Shown here: positions 27,663 to 35,711 of the stretch, one piece after another | Layout of the letters: the number at the start of each line of letters is the position of its first letter | Numbering within the stretch: the stretch's first letter is position 1 | NCBI GenBank assembly: GCA_019359395.1 | Contig: JAHHHK010000029.1 | Location: forward strand, 28,174-92,173 | From: Komarekiella atlantica HA4396-MV6 | Lineage (GTDB): Bacteria > Cyanobacteriota > Cyanobacteriia > Cyanobacteriales > Nostocaceae | Length of the DNA: 64,000 bases | Direction of reading: 5' to 3' | Notes under the pieces: generated by a model | Database searches by the model: none | What the model saw: only the letters and a program-made list of their open reading frames with translations | Told to the model about the DNA's origin: nothing | Made by a program: the position numbers and the translations under genes

Positions 27663-27884
27663 ATGGATATTGCAGTTAAATACGACATCGAGGTTATCAA
27701 GGAAGAAGCACGTCAACTTGCTCAAAAGGGACTTGTTAACCGTCAGCAGCCAATCTATACTCTTTGTAAATACATTCCTGATCATGAATGGGTGTATTTT
27801 GAGCTTGAGTTAGAAAAAAACGAGTTTTTACTCAGAGATAGAATTATCGACCTGCTAGATCATGAATACTGGGAAGATGATTGA
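27663..27884 (+). CDS. DUF4327 family small protein
   Basis: A 73-residue protein of the cyanobacterial DUF4327 family, function unknown. The family signature GLVNRQQPIYTLCKYIPDHEWV followed by CELE-like FELELEKNEFLLRDRIIDLL is clear (shown here in pieces: NRQQPIYTLCKYIP, FLLRDRIIDLL). It is acidic, soluble and cytoplasmic. AGCGAGG about 10 bases upstream may serve the ATG. It is convergent with argD; a strong hairpin between them could terminate both transcripts. Confidence 0.8.
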   Translation: MDIAVKYDIEVIKEEARQLAQKGLVNRQQPIYTLCKYIPDHEWVYFELELEKNEFLLRDRIIDLLDHEYWEDD

Positions 27885-28009
27885 AGCTGTACTTAGAAAT
27901 CAGAACACGTTAGTAACATCTTCAATAAAATCAAAATTAAAAGTCAAAATCTCAACAAAAAAAGCCCTCGAATTAATTTGGGGGTTTTAAAAAAGGTTTT
28001 ATCGGTGGT

Positions 28010-28103
28010 TAGATCCCCTTAAGAGATCCCTTTAAGAGATCCCCGACTTCTTTAAGAGATCCCCTTTAAGAGATCCCCGACTTCTTTAAGAAGTTGGGGA
28101 TCT
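28010..28103. repeat. AGATCCC tandem repeat ending in a strong hairpin (bidirectional terminator)
   Basis: Repeats of (CT)TTAAGAGATCCCC and GACTTCTTTAAGA fill 28015-28080. The last unit, 28071-28103, folds as AGATCCCC-GACTTCTT with AAGAAGT-TGGGGATCT, a stem of about 15 bp. It sits between the convergent DUF4327 and argD genes. An upstream weaker hairpin AAGCCCTC/GGGGGTTTT (about 27962-27989) ends DUF4327. Confidence 0.75.
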
Positions 28104-28122
28104 AATAAATAGCCAGCAATGT

Positions 28123-29403
28123 TTACGCTGTAATGGTTGCTAATGCCTTGTCAACAGCTTGCAGTGCGGTATTGACTTCTGCTTCTGTCACAATCAACGG
28201 AGGTACGAACCGGACAACTTTTGGCCCTGCTGGTACGAGCAATACGCCTTCGTCTATGGCGGCTTTGACGATATCAGCTGCGGTTAGCTGAGTGGATGCT
28301 TGCAACTCCAAACCATTGATCAAACCCCAACCCCGAACTTCGGCGATTTGATGAGGATATTTCGTGGCGATCGCTTTTAATCCAGATCGCAACTGTTCAC
28401 CTCGTTCTTCCACATTCTGTAAAATATTCTCCCGCTCTATTGTCTGACAGACACTAAGCGCTACTCCACACACGAAAGGATTTCCGCCAAAGGTGCTGGC
28501 GTGTTCTCCTGGTTGAAAAATATCACAGAATTTTTTGCTCATCATTGCACCGATGGGGATACCGCCACCCAAGCCTTTGGCACTGGTGAAAATATCCGGT
28601 TCAACGCCAAGATGTTCATAACCCCATAATTTGCCACTGCGCCCCATGCCAACTTGCACTTCATCAAAAATTAGTAATATGCCAGTTTCATCACAAATCT
28701 GCCGCAGCTTTTTAAAATAGGCAACATCTCCTGGACGTACCCCACCTTCTCCCTGCAATGGCTCTATTAAAATCGCCGCCACACGATAATCGCCTTCATC
28801 CAACTCGCTAATTGCCACTTCCACAGCGTTAATATCGTTGTAATTTACGTAGTGGAAACCAGGAACTAAGGGATCAAAGTACTTTTGATACTTTGGTTGT
28901 CCTGTAGCGGTAATTGTTGCCAAAGTCCGTCCGTGGAAACTGGCATTGGCGGTTAAAATAATCGGTTTTTCAATTTCTAGAACTGTGTGGGCATATTTCC
29001 GCGCCAGTTTAATTGCTGCTTCGTTAGCCTCAGCTCCAGAGTTGCAGAAAAATACGCGATCGGCACAAGAATGTTGAATAATCCATTTTGCCAATTCACC
29101 TTGCTCAGGAATGTAGTACAAATTAGAGACATGGTGCAGCTTTTGGATTTGGCGAGTCACCGCTTCTACCATAGCTGGGTGGGCATGTCCCAATGTACAA
29201 GTGGCAATTCCAGCCACAAAGTCCAGATATTCACGCCCCTGTGTATCCCAAACCCGGCAACCAGCGCCCCGTTCTAGGGCTAAAGGAAACCGGGCGTATG
29301 TAGACATTACAGCTTCATTAAAGCTATCTGCATCAAAGGGACTAGATGCTACACCTGAATCTGGGGGGTTCGTGGCTTGTTCAACCAGAGTTTGTAGGCT
29401 CAC
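28123..29403 (-). CDS. argD: Acetylornithine aminotransferase
   Basis: A 426-residue class III aminotransferase, converting N-acetylglutamate 5-semialdehyde to N-acetylornithine in arginine synthesis (cytoplasm). Motifs: GREYLDFVAGIATCTLGHAH, FFCNSGAEANEAAIKLAR, FHGRTLATITATGQPKYQ, IEPLQGEGGVRP, LLIFDEVQVGMGRSGK and the PLP lysine in FTSAKGLGGGIPIGAM; HASTFGGNPFVCGVAL follows. The first about 25 residues are a variable leader, and length is normal for cyanobacteria. It is transcribed alone, convergent with DUF4327 and divergent from the K+ channel gene. Confidence 0.92.
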   Translation of the reverse strand: MSLQTLVEQATNPPDSGVASSPFDADSFNEAVMSTYARFPLALERGAGCRVWDTQGREYLDFVAGIATCTLGHAHPAMVEAVTRQIQKLHHVSNLYYIPEQGELAKWIIQHSCADRVFFCNSGAEANEAAIKLARKYAHTVLEIEKPIILTANASFHGRTLATITATGQPKYQKYFDPLVPGFHYVNYNDINAVEVAISELDEGDYRVAAILIEPLQGEGGVRPGDVAYFKKLRQICDETGILLIFDEVQVGMGRSGKLWGYEHLGVEPDIFTSAKGLGGGIPIGAMMSKKFCDIFQPGEHASTFGGNPFVCGVALSVCQTIERENILQNVEERGEQLRSGLKAIATKYPHQIAEVRGWGLINGLELQASTQLTAADIVKAAIDEGVLLVPAGPKVVRFVPPLIVTEAEVNTALQAVDKALATITA

Positions 29404-29551
29404 TACCGCTCCTCCTGAAGTTTTTCATCATTATAGTTATCTACTAGTTTCCTAGAAATCTTTAAAAATTACTTTTTATTTCCCGCAACTTATACTTCCT
29501 CTTAAAGCTAATGCTCAGATATTCTCAAACGTGTGGTAGTGGTGAAAAATT

Positions 29552-30616
29552 TTGTACTCAACACTAGAGCAAAAATATCAACGTATCCAAAAGGAGTTAA
29601 TGGCTGGGGCGATCGCTCTCGGCGGTGTGCTCCTAATTGGCACTTTGTGGTATTGGTTAGTAGAAGGCTGGTCATGGCAAGACGCGGCTTACATGACAGT
29701 CATCACCTTAGCTACGGTAGGATATGGAGAGACACAGCCACTAGGTAGTCGAGGACGATTGTTTACAATTGCCTTAATTTTGTTGGGTGTGGTAAATATC
29801 GGTTACATTGTCAATAGATTTACGGAAGCCATAATAGAAGGCTATTTTCAAGAAGGAATTCGGCTACGACAACAAAAGCGATTAATGGAATCCCTAACAC
29901 AACACTACATCATTTGTGGATTTAGTCGGACTGGTCGTCAAATTGCCAAAGAATTTCGGTCAGAAGGCGTGTCTTTTGTAGTGATTGATTCTGAGACGGA
30001 ATCTGTGCAAAGGGCCCAAGCAGAAGGTTATACAGCATACCAAGGTGATGCTACATTAGATGACACACTTTTGAAAGTCGGCATTGAACGGGCAATTTGT
30101 ATTGTCGCAGCCTTACCTTCAGATGCAGAAAATTTATATACAGTTTTATCAGCGAAAACACTGAATCCAGGAATTCGGGCGATCGCACGGGCAAGTACAG
30201 AAGAAGCTTTACAAAAGTTACAACGCGGTGGTGCAGATGAAGTGATTTCTCCCTATATTACCGGCGGGAAGCGGATGGCTGCGGCGGCACTTAGACCCCA
30301 AGTTTTAGATTTTGTGGACGGGATTCTTACAGGTGCAGACCGCCAGTTGTATATGGAAGAATTTTTACTCGACCCGGCTTTCTGTCCTTTTGTCGGTCAA
30401 ACTTTACAAAAAGCCAGATTGCGATCGCAAACTGGGGCATTAGTTCTAGCAATTCGTCGCGCTGATGGCAATCTCATCGGCGGCCCTACTGGCGAGACAG
30501 TTTTAATGCCGGGCGATCAGCTAATCTGCATGGGTACATCTGAACAGTTACGTAGCCTTAATCAAATTCTTGGCCCAATTGGTTCGCAGCAATTGCGTAA
30601 ACCTAAAAATACTTGA
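29552..30616 (+). CDS. Two-TM potassium channel with RCK (TrkA-N/TrkA-C) domains
   Basis: A 354-residue channel subunit like MthK. TM1 about 17-36 (MAGAIALGGVLLIGTLWYWL), selectivity filter in ITLATVGYGETQP (TVGYG), TM2 about 74-96, then a TrkA-N Rossmann domain (HYIICGFSRTGRQIAKEF, VIDSETESV, GDATLDDTLLKVGI) to about 235 and a TrkA-C domain at the end (TGALVLAIRRADG, GDQLICMG). It would tetramerise in the cytoplasmic membrane with nucleotide- or ion-gated opening. TTG 29552 starts the long form; ATG 29600 has a close AGGAG upstream and would shorten the N-terminus by 16 residues. Confidence 0.9.
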   Translation: MYSTLEQKYQRIQKELMAGAIALGGVLLIGTLWYWLVEGWSWQDAAYMTVITLATVGYGETQPLGSRGRLFTIALILLGVVNIGYIVNRFTEAIIEGYFQEGIRLRQQKRLMESLTQHYIICGFSRTGRQIAKEFRSEGVSFVVIDSETESVQRAQAEGYTAYQGDATLDDTLLKVGIERAICIVAALPSDAENLYTVLSAKTLNPGIRAIARASTEEALQKLQRGGADEVISPYITGGKRMAAAALRPQVLDFVDGILTGADRQLYMEEFLLDPAFCPFVGQTLQKARLRSQTGALVLAIRRADGNLIGGPTGETVLMPGDQLICMGTSEQLRSLNQILGPIGSQQLRKPKNT

Positions 30617-30669
30617 TGGGTGCAAGGGAAACAGGGGAAGTTGGGGGGATAAGTAACCTTGACTCTTGA

Positions 30670-31695
30670 CTAATCTAATGCTGCCTTCACTTTCGCATCC
30701 CAGCCCATTGCCTGCATCCAGCAAGGATAGATAGGTTTGAGATCTGTCAGAGTATCGAGTTTTTCTACCTCGTGAGCCGATAACTTGAGTTCGGCTGCAC
30801 CTATATTGTCTGACAACTGCTGTATTTTGTTAGCACCAATGATCACTGAGGAAATAAAAGGTTTGGTAAGAATCCAAGCAATTGCTATCTGAGCAGATGA
30901 TGCACCGTGATTTTCCCCAATCTGCTGTAGCAAATCTACTACTTCGTAGCCCTTCTCAACATCAATAGGCGGAAACTGGAACTTGTGGCGACGAGAATCT
31001 TCAGAAACAGGTTTCTCTCGCGTATACTTGCCGCTAAGAAAACCGCTAGCCAGTGGACTCCAAACCAAAATACCAATTCCTGTATCTTCCACAAACGGTA
31101 CAATCTCGTGTTCGATATCCCGTCCCAGTAGCGAGTAATACATCTGCGCTCCGACAAAGCGGGCATACCCATAACGTTCTTGAATTCCCAGTATGCGGGC
31201 GGCTTTCCAAGCAGTGAAATTAGAAAATCCGATGTAGCGAATAAGTCCTCGCCGCACTAGGTCATCCAAAGCGCGGACTGTTTCCTCTAGTGGTGTTAAG
31301 GGATCGGGAATATGGAGTTGATAGAGGTCAATGTAATCCGTTCCCAGTCTTTTTAAACTTGCCTCAGCAGCAGCGATGATGTGGCGATAGGAAAGACCCG
31401 TGTCTGTGAGTGCATTGCCTGTACGAAATCCTACTTTGGTAGCAATTACAGCTTCATGACGATGGTTTTCTAATGCCTTACCTAGCATGATTTCCGACTG
31501 TCCGCCTGTGTAAGCATCTGCCGTATCAAATAGGTTGATGCCTGCATCTAGGACACGGTTGACCATTTGGTTTGCCATTGTTTGGTCAATGTTGTTGGTA
31601 ATACCAGGAACCAGTTCACCAGTACCAAAGGTCATCGCACCGAAGGCGAGGCGGGAGACTACTAAACCTGTGTTTCCGAGAGTTGTGTATTGCAT
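30670..31695 (-). CDS. Aldo/keto reductase
   Basis: A 341-residue NADPH-dependent aldo/keto reductase. Tetrad residues Asp57, Tyr62, Lys87 and His128 are present in FDTADAYTGGQ, IATKVGF and YQLHIPD. NADP-binding segment SSVIIGANKIQQLSDN lies near the C-terminus. The substrate is unknown. It is 20 bp downstream of the NTF2-like gene on the same strand, and SDR and AraC genes lie further upstream in the same direction, suggesting an inducible small-molecule reduction locus. Confidence 0.9.
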   Translation of the reverse strand: MQYTTLGNTGLVVSRLAFGAMTFGTGELVPGITNNIDQTMANQMVNRVLDAGINLFDTADAYTGGQSEIMLGKALENHRHEAVIATKVGFRTGNALTDTGLSYRHIIAAAEASLKRLGTDYIDLYQLHIPDPLTPLEETVRALDDLVRRGLIRYIGFSNFTAWKAARILGIQERYGYARFVGAQMYYSLLGRDIEHEIVPFVEDTGIGILVWSPLASGFLSGKYTREKPVSEDSRRHKFQFPPIDVEKGYEVVDLLQQIGENHGASSAQIAIAWILTKPFISSVIIGANKIQQLSDNIGAAELKLSAHEVEKLDTLTDLKPIYPCWMQAMGWDAKVKAALD

Positions 31696-31715
31696 AAAGT
31701 AATTTCCACTGTTAC

Positions 31716-32258
31716 TTACTTTGAAAGGTTGAATCCTTTGGAAAAATTGTCTCCCCAGGCTTCATTGAATACTATTGGGTTGTAGTATTCTCGGAACAGC
31801 AAGATTTTGCCGTTACGGAATTGGAATAAACCTGCATAGATATTGTTGTAAGGTTTGCCAGTTGCTAGAACTTCGATTTCCCCACGGTATTCTGCATAAA
31901 CGGTGTTTGGATCAAGCATGGGATAGATGGCTAAGTCAGGGAAAACCATTCTGCCAACATTGCTGGGGAGTCCGCTGTAGTGCTTTGCGATCGCAGTTTT
32001 GCCCTCAACCCGTTTGGGAAAGCCAGGTGGTGAATAGGGCATATCCTGTACACCATTTTCATCCCACAACTCAAGCCATGCATCCATACGCTTCCGAGAC
32101 AGAAGGTTGAGGAAATCGCGCACCACTCGCACATTTTTCTGCCGGATTTGATTATCTTTAGTCATTGCAGATGCACTCTGATGAATTACCCCCACTGCTG
32201 CCAAAATGCCAGCCACTAAGAAATTTCTAACAACGATACGCCGAGTCTTTAACGCCAT
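31716..32258 (-). CDS. NTF2-like (SnoaL-type) protein with N-terminal export or anchor segment
   Basis: Frame open to 32327, but MALKTRRIVVRNFLVAGILA (32258) is the better start, giving 180 residues. Residues 5-31 form a basic then hydrophobic signal ending SASA, possibly lipidless export. The rest is an NTF2-like cone: NVRVVRDFLNLLSRKRMDAWLELWDENG, GKTAIAKHYSG, AEYRGEIEV and GLFQFRNGKILLFREYYNP. The family includes ketosteroid isomerase-type enzymes and binding proteins; no catalytic assignment is possible. Lies between the AKR and SDR genes on the same strand, and the MITE at 32316 separates it from the SDR. Confidence 0.75.
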   Translation of the reverse strand: MALKTRRIVVRNFLVAGILAAVGVIHQSASAMTKDNQIRQKNVRVVRDFLNLLSRKRMDAWLELWDENGVQDMPYSPPGFPKRVEGKTAIAKHYSGLPSNVGRMVFPDLAIYPMLDPNTVYAEYRGEIEVLATGKPYNNIYAGLFQFRNGKILLFREYYNPIVFNEAWGDNFSKGFNLSK

Positions 32259-32315
32259 AAAAAGTTGTGGAATACTGTTATTTTTGCGCTTGTGGATAAG
32301 ATGGGTGTCTGTGTA

Positions 32316-32416
32316 ATATCGATTCAATTAATTAATGCGACAAATCCTTTGTAGAGACATTGCAATGCAACGTCTCTACACACGGTCTATATGTCACATC
32401 CTTTTTTTAATCGGTC
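32316..32416. mobile_element. MITE-like element, inverted copy
   Basis: Reverse orientation of the 21921 element: ATATCGATTCAATTAATTAATG at the left, GTAGAGACATTGCAATGCAA... palindrome core (one mismatch) at about 32350-32380, GGTCTATATGTCACA, and AATCGGT at 32409-32415. Lies between the SDR and NTF2-like genes and reaches about the SDR stop region. Confidence 0.65.
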
Positions 32417-32444
32417 TAATATTTATGAAAAATTGAAATCTGAA

Positions 32445-33395
32445 CTACTTGGTCAAATAACCACCTGTAGCATCTACGTCCATACCTGTGATGCAACTCG
32501 CTTCATCAGAACTCAACCACATTACAGCTCTAGCAATTTCTTCTACATTGACAATTCGTTTGATGGGATAATCTTGAGAAACTTCCTTAAAATTTGTGTT
32601 CCAAGCTGCTAGCGCCCGACGCAACATTGGAGTATCGACTGCGCCAGGAGAAATCGAATTGACGCGAATATTTTTGTCTGCGTACTCCAAGGCTGCAACT
32701 TTGGTCAGAGAGATAACAGCATGTTTGCTAGCGCTATAAGGCGCAATAGTTGCAAAGCCGACGTGTCCAGAAACAGAGGCATTATTTACAATGATCCCGC
32801 CGCCTTGCCGCAGCATGTGAGGGATTTCATACTTTATGGAAAGGAACACACCCGTTGCATTAGTATTGAGCGAGTCCATCCAATCTTGAAGCGATCGCTC
32901 CGCAATAGTTGCAGGTTTGCTCTCAGCACCCGCGTTATTGAAAGCAATATCGATGCGATCGTACTTTTGAACGCAGGTGTCAATGAATGACTTCACATCT
33001 TGCTCACTACGAACATCAGCTCTTTGATAGCTAGCGCGGCCCCCTTGGGCATTGATTTCCTGGGCAATCTTCTCGCCCAAAGTTGAGCGACGGCCGCAGA
33101 AGTGAACAATCGCTCCTTCTTTGGCAAATGCTCGTGCTGTCGCTTCCCCAATGCCAGAAGTTGCCCCTGTGATCAATACAACCTTGCCTGCAAATTTACC
33201 GTTGCGATCAGTAGCGACTTTGGGTTCCAGCGGCTTTTGAGTATTCGCTTGGGCACGTCCAGCCAAGAATGTGGCAGCTACTCCAGCAACAGAAGCACCG
33301 CCAACAAGTATCCGTCGCCGAGCAACTCCCTTGGTTAACCTTTTACCGCTGTGGTTCATCTCTAAAGATGATGCATTCTCAAACTTGTCTGCCAT
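32445..33395 (-). CDS. Short-chain dehydrogenase with twin-arginine-like leader
   Basis: A 316-residue SDR. Residues 1-50 form an unusual leader: a basic run with R26-R-R and a hydrophobic segment ending AGRAQA, as in Tat signals. The SDR core has TGATSGIG (76-83) for NAD(P), NNAG (153-156), catalytic Ser207, Tyr220 and Lys224 (YSASKHA), and PGAVDTPM. Cytoplasmic SDRs normally lack a leader, so this one may work in the periplasm with a pre-bound cofactor. Oriented with the NTF2-like and AKR genes; the NTF2-like protein also has a leader. Confidence 0.87.
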   Translation of the reverse strand: MADKFENASSLEMNHSGKRLTKGVARRRILVGGASVAGVAATFLAGRAQANTQKPLEPKVATDRNGKFAGKVVLITGATSGIGEATARAFAKEGAIVHFCGRRSTLGEKIAQEINAQGGRASYQRADVRSEQDVKSFIDTCVQKYDRIDIAFNNAGAESKPATIAERSLQDWMDSLNTNATGVFLSIKYEIPHMLRQGGGIIVNNASVSGHVGFATIAPYSASKHAVISLTKVAALEYADKNIRVNSISPGAVDTPMLRRALAAWNTNFKEVSQDYPIKRIVNVEEIARAVMWLSSDEASCITGMDVDATGGYLTK

Positions 33396-33559
33396 GCACT
33401 CCTCCTAAATTATTGCTGACCCAGTTGCTTTGTGGCTGTTGTCTTTAGATTAATGGAGGCATAATGAAAATTCAGGGCCGATTCTTGCTTATCAATGTCA
33501 AAATCTTGCTTAGTTAGCGCAATAAATGAGAATACAGAAGTCAGAATTTCCAAAGTTCT

Positions 33560-33655
33560 GATGTCTGACGACAAGCCGCCCTCCGGGCGTCTACGGAGGA
33601 AGCCTCCGCACCCTGCGGGTTCGCGTAGCGTTCCGTAGGAAAGCAAGCTACAGAC
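33560..33655. repeat. GC-rich hairpin-forming intergenic block
   Basis: GCCGCCCTCCGGGCGTC, CGGAGGAAGCCTCCG and ACCCTGCGGGT are nested hairpins, like the blocks at 13085-13260 and 50945-51190. A short ORF that crosses it is not credible. Confidence 0.6.
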
Positions 33656-33706
33656 TTCTTTCAGAATTCAGAATGCAATCAATAAGGGATAAGCGCGGAT
33701 GACTCT

Positions 33707-33736
33707 AGTAGAGACGCGATTAATCGCGTCTCTACT
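33707..33736. repeat. 30-bp perfect palindrome (GACGCGATTAATCGCGTC family)
   Basis: AGTAGAGACGCGATT followed by its exact complement. Further copies of the core AGACGCGATTAATCGCGTCT lie at 47446-47465, 47473-47492 and 57325-57344. It sits just past the stop of the AraC gene and may end its transcript. Confidence 0.9.
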
Positions 33737-33758
33737 CCTGAATTGTTTCTTGATAACA

Positions 33759-34604
33759 TCAAAAACTGTCCCGGTAAACCTTTGGTGTTGTGCCTGTGGC
33801 TTTGCGAAACTGGGCACTAAAGTGGCTCTTGTTGTCAAAACCAACTCGGTAAGCTACTTCAGCAACGGTAAGTCTAGTAACAGACAGTAGAAACTTTGCT
33901 CTTTCCATGCGTTGCTGGGTGAGGTAGCGATGGGGTGGTTGTCCTATTGCAGTTTTGAAGGTACGGGCGAAGTGAAAGGGACTCATGTGAACCACGGCAG
34001 CCAAGTCAGCAATGGTCAAATCTTGCGTCAGCCGATCTTCGATGAAATCTTTGAGTTGATTGAGTTGCACTTGGCTGAGAGGCCCGTCTTCTAGTGCAGG
34101 TTTGCTGGATAAACTACTATAGTTACGTAGCAGATGAACGGCTAACAGGTTCCTCAACGACTCTGTGTAAAGTTTCCCTGCTAGTCCACCATTGAGAATC
34201 TCAGACTTAAATAACTGCGCGACGTGCAGGATGGTAGGATCTGCGAACATGATGCGATGCTCAATCTCAAAGTTGTTTGGTAAGGAACAATCTGCTGCTA
34301 CTCGGTTGAGCAAATCTGGAGCCAGCGTTATGTGAACACATTCAGTTGGTTTCTCCCAACGCGACCAGACAAATCCACCAGAAGAATAGAGGAAGACACT
34401 TGCTGGCGGAAGTGGGGTTGTTTTACTTGATCCATTATTTATGCGCCAAGTTACTCGTTCTTGAGGAGCAAGTGCAACACCGATGAGGTTTTTGGCAGGA
34501 CGAAAATCAACTTCATCTGGTGGCAGTAGCGAATACTCGACGGATACTCCTTGCCACAAAGCTTGAAGATAGTAAGGAGAGGACAGGATACTGACAGACT
34601 GCAT
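33759..34604 (-). CDS. AraC-family transcriptional regulator
   Basis: A 281-residue regulator. Residues 1-170 are an unclassified sensing domain; the C-terminal 100 residues are the double helix-turn-helix: LKDFIEDRLTQDLTIADLAA, VVHMSPFHFARTFKTAIGQP, HRYLTQQRMERAKFLL and IAxxVGF-like VAYRVGFDNKSHFSAQFRKATGTTP. It lies upstream of the SDR / NTF2-like / AKR genes on the same strand and is the natural candidate for their control, though a 360-bp gap with a palindrome suggests a separate transcript. Confidence 0.88.
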   Translation of the reverse strand: MQSVSILSSPYYLQALWQGVSVEYSLLPPDEVDFRPAKNLIGVALAPQERVTWRINNGSSKTTPLPPASVFLYSSGGFVWSRWEKPTECVHITLAPDLLNRVAADCSLPNNFEIEHRIMFADPTILHVAQLFKSEILNGGLAGKLYTESLRNLLAVHLLRNYSSLSSKPALEDGPLSQVQLNQLKDFIEDRLTQDLTIADLAAVVHMSPFHFARTFKTAIGQPPHRYLTQQRMERAKFLLSVTRLTVAEVAYRVGFDNKSHFSAQFRKATGTTPKVYRDSF

Positions 34605-34658
34605 TGTTTGCGTTCGTCTCTAACACACATTTATAGAGTATAGCGATAGCCAGTAGTG

Positions 34659-35117
34659 TTAGGACACAAAGTATTTGAGAACAGATTCTATGGCTTGTCG
34701 CAAGTCAGGGGAGTCAGATAGTAGATGACGAATATGACTTTTGAGCCAAGCCCAACAGTTTTCAATGCGGTTGAGGTCTGGCGAATAAGGAGGCAAATAC
34801 AATAACTGACAGCCAGCATTTGCAATTAATTCAGCAATATGTCCTCCGTGATGAAACGTTGCGTTATCAAGAATAATCACCTGTCCTGGTTTGAGAACGG
34901 GAATTAAGCAAGTTGACACCCAGGTTTCAAAGACTACACGGTTACAAGCCCCTTCAACAGTAAATGGTGCTATTAACTGTTGCTGACAATAGGCAGCAAT
35001 CATATTTACTCGACCAGTTCTGCGTCCTGACTTAAGTGCTTCAAACCTCTGACCTCGTTTACACCAACCATAACCGTAATCATCCCTTGCATCCATTCCT
35101 GATTCATCTACATACAC
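34659..35117 (-). CDS. IS630 transposase, DDE catalytic part (second frame)
   Basis: The catalytic half of an IS630/Tc1-mariner transposase: first Asp in MYVDESGMDARD, second Asp in IILDNATFHHGG and Glu in PPYSPDLNRIENCWAWLKSHI, so the DDE triad is intact. The reading frame is open upstream of the ATG as far as the A8 run at 35202-35209 (WRERERDEAKRAIFVQQLAK), so the ATG is not the true start; the protein is made, if at all, by a frame change from the preceding ORF. Confidence 0.85.
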   Translation of the reverse strand: MYVDESGMDARDDYGYGWCKRGQRFEALKSGRRTGRVNMIAAYCQQQLIAPFTVEGACNRVVFETWVSTCLIPVLKPGQVIILDNATFHHGGHIAELIANAGCQLLYLPPYSPDLNRIENCWAWLKSHIRHLLSDSPDLRQAIESVLKYFVS

Positions 35118-35187
35118 TCGTTGTGAAGAAGGAATTTTTGCTAATTGTTGAACAAAGATAGCTCGTTTGGCTTCATCCCGTTCACGC

Positions 35188-35550
35188 TCACGCCATAAGT
35201 CTTTTTTTTCGAGACCAACCTATTTTCTTCAACCCGCGTGAAATCGTCCTCTTACTGATTTTCTCTGGCCACAGTTGTGCCATTTGAACTTGTGTCTTGT
35301 CCCCGTGTATCTTTGCAAACTGGCTAAAATTTTCCCAATCAGTGATTTTGGCGTTTGTTGTTTTGGGACGATTCGACTTGGGTTGGTAGTCCCCGGTTTG
35401 GGCTTGCCTTTGTAACCATAGATTGATCGTGTTGCGACTTATTTGGAATGTTTGAGCCGCTTCGCTTTTCTTCATTCCATCTAATACGATCGCATTAATT
35501 ACTTTTTGCCGTAAGTCATAACTATAGGGTTTAGCCATCGACTGCATCAA
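35188..35550 (-). CDS. IS630 transposase, N-terminal DNA-binding part (first frame)
   Basis: A 120-residue ORF with the helix-turn-helix half of the transposase: AKPYSYDLRQKVINAIVLDG, KKSEAAQTFQISRNTINLWL and the second HTH MAQLWPEKISKRTISRGLKK. It runs through CGAAAAAAAAGA and ends at a TGA soon after. One A fewer in the A8 run would join it to the catalytic frame. This is either a decayed frame or a slippage-dependent one. Confidence 0.83.
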   Translation of the reverse strand: MMQSMAKPYSYDLRQKVINAIVLDGMKKSEAAQTFQISRNTINLWLQRQAQTGDYQPKSNRPKTTNAKITDWENFSQFAKIHGDKTQVQMAQLWPEKISKRTISRGLKKIGWSRKKRLMA

Positions 35551-35711
35551 AGTTCGATTATTTCTTTTCAGTATACGTCCTAACAGTTTTGTCCACTGCT
35601 ATATCTTCAAGTTTCTCAGAAATAGCCGAATTTAAACCCATGAATCGAAAATACCTCTCTTATCTCGATTTTGCACCTGAGTATAGTGAGTGCGATCGCA
35701 TTATTTATTCA

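Larger units (their letters stand above)
34641..35601 (-). mobile_element. IS630-family insertion sequence, about 961 bp
   Basis: Inverted ends TAGCGATAGCCAGTAGTGTT at the left and, reverse-complemented, TAGCAGTGGACAAAACTGTT at the right, both leading to AGGAC; the element is flanked by TA at 34639-34640 and 35602-35603, the target duplication of this family. It carries a transposase in two frames separated at an A8 run. The left end overlaps the transposase stop, as is common in IS630 elements. Confidence 0.82.

Noticed and set aside
33410..33646. Minus-strand ORF upstream of the SDR gene
   Set aside because: Runs through a GC-rich hairpin block; its N-terminal part (CGGFLRRRPEGG) is a translation of that repeat.
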